The translations under genes were made by a program, and so were the position numbers. The notes below the pieces were generated by a model. It did no database searches. It worked only from the letters and a program-made list of their open reading frames with translations, and had not been told where the DNA came from. A stretch of 64,000 nucleotides of DNA from Salinivibrio siamensis (lineage in GTDB: Bacteria > Pseudomonadota > Gammaproteobacteria > Enterobacterales > Vibrionaceae): the NCBI RefSeq assembly GCF_001996005.1, contig NZ_MUFB01000002.1:146667-210666 (forward strand), read 5' to 3'. Below are positions 58,130 through 64,000 of the stretch, in pieces (positions within the stretch are counted from its first letter, which is position 1; every line of letters starts with the position of its first letter).

Positions 58130-58852
58130 GTGGTACCGACAGAGGGTTTTGGCGCGAACATTATGACGGAAAGTGAGCTCATTGAGCCCAATCCACTCAA
58201 CCAACAAGACAGCATTATATTGCAGTCATATTCGGCTGTGGTTGATGGGCTAGCCGCCTTGATTGGTGAGCACTGTGAAATCGTGCTGCATGCATTAGAC
58301 GATTTAAATAAATCGGCGATAAAAATTGCCAATGGCGAGAATACCGGGCGCCAGGTAGGCTCGCCCATCACTGATTTAGCGTTGCGTATGCTACGTGATA
58401 TCGAAGGGTCCGAGCGCAACTTTTCTCGCGCTTACTTTACGCGTGCGAAAAGTGGCACCTTGATGAAATCAATCACGGTGGCCATTCGCAATGGAGACAA
58501 TCGCATCATTGGGCTGTTATGTATCAATATCAATTTAGATGCCCCTTTTTCTCAGGTACTGCAAGCCTTCATCCCCGACGACCAAGCTAAACAAGCGGCC
58601 TCATCGGTTAACTTTGCCAGTGATGTTGACGAGCTGGTGGATCAAACGGTCGAGCGTACCGTTGAAGAAGTCAACGCGGATAAAAGCGTGTCTAATAACA
58701 CCAAAAACCGCCAGATAGTGATGGCGCTCTATGATAAAGGCATTTTTGATATCAAGGATGCCATTAATCGGGTCGCGGCTCGGCTGAATATCTCTAAACA
58801 TACGGTGTACCTTTACGTCAGACAACGTAAAACCGAAGAGGCTGAGTCATGA
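58130..58852 (+). CDS. YheO-like PAS/helix-turn-helix regulator
   Basis: 240 residues. A YheO-type PAS-like domain (about 30-145) with [16 protein letters not shown] and [20 protein letters not shown] is followed by a C-terminal helix-turn-helix ([19 protein letters not shown]). Very similar to E. coli YheO and also to DksA-independent PAS-HTH regulators; ligand unknown. The GTG at 58130 has AAGGAT in front; ATG at 58163 is the alternative. It overlaps tusD by 4 bp (ATGA), so it is co-translated with the sulfur-relay genes. Confidence 0.88.
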   Translation: MVPTEGFGANIMTESELIEPNPLNQQDSIILQSYSAVVDGLAALIGEHCEIVLHALDDLNKSAIKIANGENTGRQVGSPITDLALRMLRDIEGSERNFSRAYFTRAKSGTLMKSITVAIRNGDNRIIGLLCININLDAPFSQVLQAFIPDDQAKQAASSVNFASDVDELVDQTVERTVEEVNADKSVSNNTKNRQIVMALYDKGIFDIKDAINRVAARLNISKHTVYLYVRQRKTEEAES

Positions 58853-59241
58853 GTTTGCAGTATGTGTTAGTGGTGACTGAGCCGGCTTATGGGTCACAGA
58901 TGGCACGTACCGCGTATCAGTTTGCCTGCGCGGCGATTGAAGCAGGACATCAGGTCAGTAAGGTGTTCTTTTATCAAGACGGCGTGTTAAACGGTATGGC
59001 GACCACGGTGCCTGCCAACGATGAATTTGATATGGTGACAGCATGGCAAACCCTCGCGCGAGATCATCAGGTGCAACTGGAAACGTGCGTGGCGGCGGCG
59101 CTGCGCCGTGGTGTGATCAGTGATCAGGAAGCGACACAACATGGGTTAGCGCAAAGCACTTTGGCCGCGGGGTTTTCACAAGCGGGGCTCGGAGCGCTAG
59201 CGGAAGCTTTATTGACCGCAGACCGCGTGATGCAGTTTTAA
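58849..59241 (+). CDS. tusD: Sulfurtransferase TusD
   Basis: Part of the TusBCD complex that passes persulfide sulfur from TusA to TusE for 2-thiouridine in the wobble position of tRNA Lys/Glu/Gln. 130 residues with a DsrE-like fold; the sulfur-carrying cysteine is probably C80 in [18 protein letters not shown] overlap with the YheO-like gene; tusC follows after 7 bp. Confidence 0.95.
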   Translation: MSLQYVLVVTEPAYGSQMARTAYQFACAAIEAGHQVSKVFFYQDGVLNGMATTVPANDEFDMVTAWQTLARDHQVQLETCVAAALRRGVISDQEATQHGLAQSTLAAGFSQAGLGALAEALLTADRVMQF

Positions 59242-59248
59242 GGGGGAT

Positions 59249-59605
59249 GTGATGCAAATAGGGTTTGTGTTTTCCTCGGCGCCTCACGGTCGCGCGAGTG
59301 GTCGAGAAGGGCTTGATGCGCTGCTTGCCGCGTCCGCCTTTTTTGACAACCTTGCGGTGTTTTTTATCGGCGACGGTGTCTTTCAATTACTTGAAGGGCA
59401 GCAACCGAGCCACATTTTGAGCCGCGACTATATTGCCAGTTTTAAAATGCTCCCTTTGTGTGATGTCGAAGCGATTTATGTCTGTCAGGCCTCGTTGACC
59501 GCACGAGGACTTGAGCAAGCCTCGACTGTGCTGCCAACTCAAGCGTTATCCGTCGCGCAAATCAAAACGCAGCTGTCAGGCTGCGATCGCATTTTACATT
59601 TTTAA
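59249..59605 (+). CDS. tusC: Sulfurtransferase complex subunit TusC
   Basis: 118 residues, DsrF-like: FVFSSAPHGRASGREGLDAL at the start, then VFFIGDGVFQLLEGQQP. Structural partner of TusD and TusB. GGGGGATGTG ribosome site; tusB starts 10 bp later. Confidence 0.95.
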   Translation: MMQIGFVFSSAPHGRASGREGLDALLAASAFFDNLAVFFIGDGVFQLLEGQQPSHILSRDYIASFKMLPLCDVEAIYVCQASLTARGLEQASTVLPTQALSVAQIKTQLSGCDRILHF

Positions 59606-59615
59606 GGAGAAGGCC

Positions 59616-59906
59616 GTGCTGCACCTGGTCAAACACTCACCATACAGCCGTCAAGCCTTGGCACAGTGCTTAGACTACGCGCCGTCGAACAGTGCGATTG
59701 TCTTGATCAGTGATGCCGTCGTCGCCGGGATGGCGGGGAGCGAGTGGGCAACCCGATTGTTTACCGAGACTCATGCTGTTTATTTGCTCAAAGATGATGT
59801 GGACGCACGAGGGCTAGGCGATACATTACACCCTCGTGCTGAGCTGATTGATATGCATCAATTGGTCGATTTGAGTGCTGAACATGTCACGCAAATGACA
59901 TGGTAA
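59616..59906 (+). CDS. tusB: Sulfurtransferase complex subunit TusB
   Basis: 96 residues, DsrH-like, from a GTG at 59616 with the strong AAGGAGAAGG ribosome site: LHLVKHSPYSRQALAQCLDY at the start and YLLKDDVDARGL near 55. Longer in-frame starts overlap tusC and do not resemble the family. Completes the conserved yheO-tusDCB unit ahead of rpsL. Confidence 0.93.
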   Translation: MLHLVKHSPYSRQALAQCLDYAPSNSAIVLISDAVVAGMAGSEWATRLFTETHAVYLLKDDVDARGLGDTLHPRAELIDMHQLVDLSAEHVTQMTW

Positions 59907-59985
59907 TCGGCTAGTCTTTGTCGCGTGTGAAAATCCCCCGCGTGCTGTTCGAAAAACAAACAATGCAAAGATCTCTGTATAAATC

Positions 59986-60014
59986 TTGACACCCCATACC
60001 CCGACGCCTAAAAT
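59986..60014 (+). promoter_or_regulatory. Strong sigma-70 promoter of the str operon
   Basis: TTGACA (59986-59991, perfect -35) and TAAAAT (60009-60014) with 17-bp spacing. Predicted start near 60021, giving a leader of about 63 nt before rpsL with CAGGAGC. A GC-rich stretch (CCCCGACGCC) in the spacer and near +1 recalls stringently controlled promoters. Confidence 0.85.
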
Positions 60015-60041
60015 TTCGCGTCCCTGTTGTATTGGGGCTAG

Positions 60042-60458
<417 letters not shown>

Positions 60459-60555
60459 TGGATTCCGTTAAGTAAGGCCAAACACTCAAACAATTGAATT
60501 TTGAAAAAACTGAAAAGTTTTGGATAAAACCTGAAGAAGACAACGGAGATAATCC

Positions 60556-61026
60556 ATGCCACGTCGTCGCGTAATTGGTCAGCGTAAAATTCTTCCAGAT
60601 CCTAAGTTCGGATCAGAATTGCTGGCAAAATTTGTAAACATCCTGATGGTTGACGGTAAGAAGTCAACTGCTGAAAAAATCGTTTATGGTGCACTAGACA
60701 TCATGGCTGAGCGTTCTGGTAAAGAGCACTTGGCTGTATTCGAACAAGCTCTTGAAAACGTACGCCCAGCGGTCGAGGTTAAATCTCGCCGTGTAGGTGG
60801 TTCAACTTACCAAGTGCCAGTAGAAGTACGTCCTGTACGTCGTAACGCACTGGCTATGCGTTGGTTGGTTGAAGCCGCTCGTAAGCGTGGTGAAAAATCT
60901 ATGGCTCAGCGCCTAGCAAGCGAGATGCTAGACGCGTCAGAAAACAAAGGTACTGCTGTTAAGAAACGTGAAGACGTTCACCGTATGGCAGACGCGAACA
61001 AAGCGTTCGCACATTACCGCTGGTAA
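60556..61026 (+). CDS. rpsG: 30S ribosomal protein S7
   Basis: 156 residues starting [20 protein letters not shown]; a primary 16S-binding assembly protein of the small-subunit head and translational repressor of the str operon in E. coli. The GGAGAT ribosome site is eight bases before the ATG. Ends [15 protein letters not shown], the shorter (B-type) form. Confidence 0.98.
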   Translation: MPRRRVIGQRKILPDPKFGSELLAKFVNILMVDGKKSTAEKIVYGALDIMAERSGKEHLAVFEQALENVRPAVEVKSRRVGGSTYQVPVEVRPVRRNALAMRWLVEAARKRGEKSMAQRLASEMLDASENKGTAVKKREDVHRMADANKAFAHYRW

Positions 61027-61035
61027 TGCCTTCAT

Positions 61036-61059
61036 GGCGTGTCCCACTCGGGGCACGCC
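61036..61059 (+). other. Intercistronic hairpin between rpsG and fusA
   Basis: GGCGTGTCCC pairs with GGGGCACGCC (one G-T pair) around an ACTC loop, ten nt after the rpsG stop. No T-tract, so a processing, stability or partial-attenuation element rather than a full terminator. Confidence 0.65.
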
Positions 61060-61070
61060 AAACCCATATT

Positions 61071-61086
61071 CTAAGGTTAACCTTAG
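61071..61086. repeat. Perfect 16-bp palindrome before fusA
   Basis: CTAAGGTTAACCTTAG is fully self-complementary and ends 15 bp before the fusA GTG, just ahead of its AGAGGA ribosome site. In RNA it could pair between two molecules or hide the ribosome site region; as DNA it could bind a dimer. Role unknown. Confidence 0.5.
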
Positions 61087-61101
61087 CAAGAGGATACTAT
61101 T

Positions 61102-63198
61102 GTGGCTCGAAAAACCCCTATCGAGCGCTACCGTAACATCGGTATTTGTGCTCACGTAGACGCCGGAAAAACCACGACTACCGAGCGGATCTTGTTCTAC
61201 ACAGGCGTTAATCACAAAGTTGGTGAAACGCATGATGGCGCATCAACAATGGATTGGATGGCGCAAGAGCAAGAGCGTGGTATCACCATCACCTCAGCCG
61301 CGACCACGACATTCTGGCACGGATCTGATCACCAATTTGAACAACATCGCGTAAACATCATCGACACCCCAGGGCACGTAGACTTCACCATCGAAGTTGA
61401 GCGCTCTTTGCGTGTGCTTGATGGTGCGGTGGTTGTATTCTGTGGTTCATCAGGTGTTGAGCCTCAGTCTGAAACCGTATGGCGTCAGGCAGATAAATAC
61501 GAAGTACCGCGTATGGTCTTCGTCAACAAAATGGACCGTGCGGGTGCTGATTACTTGCGTGTTGTTGATCAAATCAAAAACCGCCTTGGCGCACACCCTG
61601 TGCCAATTCACTTGAACATTGGTGCAGAAGACCAGTTCAAGGGCGTGATTGACCTGATCAAAATGAAAGCGATCAACTGGAACGAAGAAGACTTAGGTAT
61701 GACTTATACCTATGAAGAAATTCCAGACGATCTGAAAGAGCAAGCAGAAGAGTGGCACAACTTCTTGGTTGAGTCTGCTGCTGAAGCTTCTGAAGAGCTG
61801 ATGGACAAATACCTTGAAGAAGGTGAGTTGTCTGAAGAAGAAATCAAGACAGCTCTGCGTCAGCGTACCCTTGATAACGAAATCGTACTGGCAACCTGTG
61901 GTTCTGCGTTTAAGAACAAAGGCGTTCAGGCAGTACTGGATGCGGTTATCGAGTTCTTACCATCACCGATTGATGTGAAGTCAATCAAGGGTGAAGACGA
62001 AGACGGTAACCCAATTGAGCGTCATGCAGACGACAAAGAACCTTTCTCTGCGCTTGCATTTAAAGTCGCGACTGACCCATTTGTAGGCACGTTGACCTTT
62101 ATGCGTGTTTACTCAGGTGTGGTTAACTCGGGCGACACTGTCTATAACTCAGTGAAGCAAAAGCGTGAGCGTTTGGGCCGTATCGTGCAGATGCACTCCA
62201 ACAAGCGTGAAGAGATCAAAGAAATCCGTGCCGGCGACATCGCTGCAGCAGTTGGTCTGAAAGACGTAACCACGGGTGATACACTGTGTGCGATAGATTC
62301 AAAAGTTATCCTTGAGCGCATGGAGTTCCCAGATCCAGTTATCCAGATCGCGGTTGAGCCTAAGTCTAAAGCTGACCAAGAGAAAATGGGTATCGCGCTA
62401 GGTAAACTGGCGGCAGAAGATCCATCTTTCCGCGTTGAGTCAGATGAAGAGTCTGGCCAGACCCTGATCTCGGGTATGGGAGAACTTCACTTAGACGTCA
62501 TCGTTGACCGTATGCGTCGCGAATTTAACGTTGAGTGTAACGTTGGTAAGCCACAGGTTGCTTATCGCGAAACCATCCGTGGTAGCACCAAAGTTGAAGG
62601 TAAGTTCGTTAAGCAGTCTGGTGGTCGTGGTCAGTACGGTCACGTATGGCTGAAAATCGAACCATCAGAGCCAAACGAAGGCTTTGTCTTTGTTGACGAA
62701 ATCGTTGGTGGTGTGGTTCCACGTGAATACATCAGCTCGGTGGCTAAAGGTATCGAAGAGCAGATGGCTAACGGTGTACTGGCTGGCTATCCGGTACTTG
62801 ACGTTAAAGCAACCTTGTTCGATGGCTCTTACCACGATGTTGACTCTAACGAAATGGCGTTTAAGATCGCCGCATCAATGGCATTCAAGAAAGGTGCTCA
62901 CGACGCGCAACCTGTTATGCTTGAGCCAATGATGAAGGTTGAAGTAACCACGCCAGAAGAGTGGATGGGTGACGTTGTTGGTGACTTGAACCGTCGTCGT
63001 GGCCTGATCGGTGGTATGGACGAAGGCCCAGCGGGTCTGAAGATCGTACGTGCCCAGGTTCCACTGTCTGAAATGTTCGGTTACGCTACTGACCTACGTA
63101 GTGCAACACAAGGCCGTGCATCTTACTCGATGGAGTTCAGCGAGTACGGTGAAGTGCCTAAGAACATCGCTGACGCCCTGATCGCAGAGCGTAGCTAA
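61102..63198 (+). CDS. fusA: Elongation factor G
   Basis: GTPase that drives translocation and, with RRF, ribosome recycling; 698 residues, starting at a GTG ([20 protein letters not shown]). G1 [13 protein letters not shown]2 [10 protein letters not shown]3 DTPGHVDF, G4 NKMDR; domains II to V follow in normal order, ending with the conserved [13 protein letters not shown]. This is the str-operon EF-G. tuf follows after 100 bp. Confidence 0.98.
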   Translation: MARKTPIERYRNIGICAHVDAGKTTTTERILFYTGVNHKVGETHDGASTMDWMAQEQERGITITSAATTTFWHGSDHQFEQHRVNIIDTPGHVDFTIEVERSLRVLDGAVVVFCGSSGVEPQSETVWRQADKYEVPRMVFVNKMDRAGADYLRVVDQIKNRLGAHPVPIHLNIGAEDQFKGVIDLIKMKAINWNEEDLGMTYTYEEIPDDLKEQAEEWHNFLVESAAEASEELMDKYLEEGELSEEEIKTALRQRTLDNEIVLATCGSAFKNKGVQAVLDAVIEFLPSPIDVKSIKGEDEDGNPIERHADDKEPFSALAFKVATDPFVGTLTFMRVYSGVVNSGDTVYNSVKQKRERLGRIVQMHSNKREEIKEIRAGDIAAAVGLKDVTTGDTLCAIDSKVILERMEFPDPVIQIAVEPKSKADQEKMGIALGKLAAEDPSFRVESDEESGQTLISGMGELHLDVIVDRMRREFNVECNVGKPQVAYRETIRGSTKVEGKFVKQSGGRGQYGHVWLKIEPSEPNEGFVFVDEIVGGVVPREYISSVAKGIEEQMANGVLAGYPVLDVKATLFDGSYHDVDSNEMAFKIAASMAFKKGAHDAQPVMLEPMMKVEVTTPEEWMGDVVGDLNRRRGLIGGMDEGPAGLKIVRAQVPLSEMFGYATDLRSATQGRASYSMEFSEYGEVPKNIADALIAERS

Positions 63199-63211
63199 TT
63201 ATTTTGGTCCA

Positions 63212-63235
63212 GATGCCGACATCATGGTCGGCATC
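63212..63235 (+). other. Intercistronic hairpin between fusA and tuf
   Basis: Perfect 9-bp stem GATGCCGAC/GTCGGCATC with an ATCATG loop, 13 nt after the fusA stop, without a T-tract. Likely an mRNA stability or processing element within the operon. Confidence 0.6.
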
Positions 63236-63298
63236 AAACACTGACTTCTGAGTTACTAGGCCAAGCCCGTTAACTCACAACTAGGAAGGAAGACGATC

Positions 63299-64000
63299 GT
63301 GTCTAAAGAAAAATTTGAACGTACGAAAACGCACGTTAACGTTGGTACTATCGGCCACGTTGACCATGGTAAAACTACGCTGACCGCAGCTATCTGTACG
63401 GTACTTGCAAAAGTACACGGCGGTGCTGCTCGTGACTTCGCGTCAATCGATAACGCACCAGAAGAGCGTGATCGTGGTATCACCATCGCAACGTCTCACG
63501 TTGAGTACGATACGCCAAACCGTCACTACGCACACGTTGACTGCCCAGGACACGCTGACTATGTGAAAAACATGATCACCGGTGCTGCGCAAATGGACGG
63601 TGGTATCCTGGTTGTTGCTGCAACTGATGGCCCAATGCCACAGACGCGTGAGCACATCCTACTAGGCCGTCAGGTTGGTATTCCAAACATCATCGTGTTC
63701 ATGAACAAATGTGACATGGTTGATGACGAAGAGCTGCTTGAGCTGGTTGAAATGGAAGTACGTGAGCTACTTTCAGAGTACGACTTCCCAGGTGACGACT
63801 GCCCAGTAATCCAAGGTTCAGCGCTAGGTGCCCTGAACGGTGAAGAGCAGTGGGAGCAGAAGATCGTTGAGCTATCTGAAGCGCTGGATTCTTACATCCC
63901 AGAGCCAGAGCGTGCGATCGACAAGCCGTTCATCCTGCCAATCGAAGACGTATTCTCAATCCAAGGCCGTGGTACTGTAGTCACTGGTCGTGTTGAGCAA
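63299..64000 (+). CDS. tuf: Elongation factor Tu, N-terminal part
   Basis: From the GTG at 63299 (AAGGAAGA ribosome site) 234 codons run to the window edge without a stop. The product begins [20 protein letters not shown], with G1 [11 protein letters not shown]2 ERDRGITI, G3 [10 protein letters not shown] and G4 NKCDMVD, so the whole GTPase domain and the start of domain II are present. EF-Tu delivers aminoacyl-tRNA to the ribosome. Last gene of the str operon; Vibrionaceae often carry a second copy elsewhere. Confidence 0.97.
   Translation, partial: MSKEKFERTKTHVNVGTIGHVDHGKTTLTAAICTVLAKVHGGAARDFASIDNAPEERDRGITIATSHVEYDTPNRHYAHVDCPGHADYVKNMITGAAQMDGGILVVAATDGPMPQTREHILLGRQVGIPNIIVFMNKCDMVDDEELLELVEMEVRELLSEYDFPGDDCPVIQGSALGALNGEEQWEQKIVELSEALDSYIPEPERAIDKPFILPIEDVFSIQGRGTVVTGRVEQ

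Overview
The window is a chromosomal, housekeeping stretch of a gammaproteobacterium of the family Vibrionaceae. The evidence is gene content and order: priA/rpmE/maeB/metJ/metBL/metF, aphA next to ppc, argCBG plus an argH fused to an acetyltransferase domain, a peroxiredoxin-glutaredoxin hybrid divergent from oxyR, mrcA/pilMNOPQ/aroKB/damX/dam/rpe/gph/trpS, an Xds-type secreted nuclease, the ast cluster, crp/prkB/yheUTS/kefGB/slyD/slyX/fkpA/yheO/tusDCB and the str operon. Many products (MetJ, AphA, CRP, AroK, S7) are close to remembered Vibrio or enteric sequences. Base composition looks uniform and near 50% GC, which could fit Salinivibrio or a relative, but the genus is only a guess. I see no insertion sequence, prophage, integron, CRISPR array, rRNA or tRNA.

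Layout. 1-7.9 kb: start of priA (leftward, cut by the window edge), rpmE, short-form malic enzyme, then the MetJ regulon (metJ divergent from metBL, followed by metF) with clear tandem met boxes. 7.9-12.6 kb, leftward: ppc, metY (direct sulfhydrylation) and aphA, the PadR-type low-cell-density regulator. 13-18.1 kb: arginine biosynthesis argC-argB-argG-argH(A), preceded by an ArgR operator pair and a possible arginine-rich leader peptide; argE, which lies between ppc and argC in E. coli, is absent here. 18.3-20 kb: alkaline phosphatase and a small DUF3624 gene whose 3' end overlaps it. 20.2-23.5 kb: an oxidative-stress group (dihydrolipoamide-dehydrogenase-like flavoprotein, Prx-Grx hybrid, OxyR) with a full OxyR site. 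23.6-37.8 kb: PBP1A, type IV pilus alignment and secretin genes, shikimate genes, DamX, Dam and metabolic genes. 37.9-46.8 kb: secreted nuclease, PabA, the arginine succinyltransferase cluster argD/astC-astA-astD ending in a DUF1338 gene, and an orphan periplasmic binding protein. 46.9-55 kb: CRP, PrkB, YheU/T/S and the KefG-KefB potassium efflux pair. 55-64 kb: PPIases SlyD and FkpA, SlyX, a WD40-like lipoprotein, YheO-TusDCB and the str operon (S12, S7, EF-G, start of EF-Tu).

The genes are mostly independent core operons, but three themes recur: methionine (MetJ regulon plus metY), arginine made by argCBGH and degraded by the ast genes, and global control by CRP, OxyR and AphA. I did not find a clearly new multi-gene system. 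The points most worth checking are the non-coding or architectural ones: twin hairpins with the same loop before maeB, the Arg-Arg-Arg-stop leader before argC, the missing argE, the Cys-rich tail of the flavoprotein beside the Prx-Grx hybrid, and the DUF1338 gene in the ast operon.
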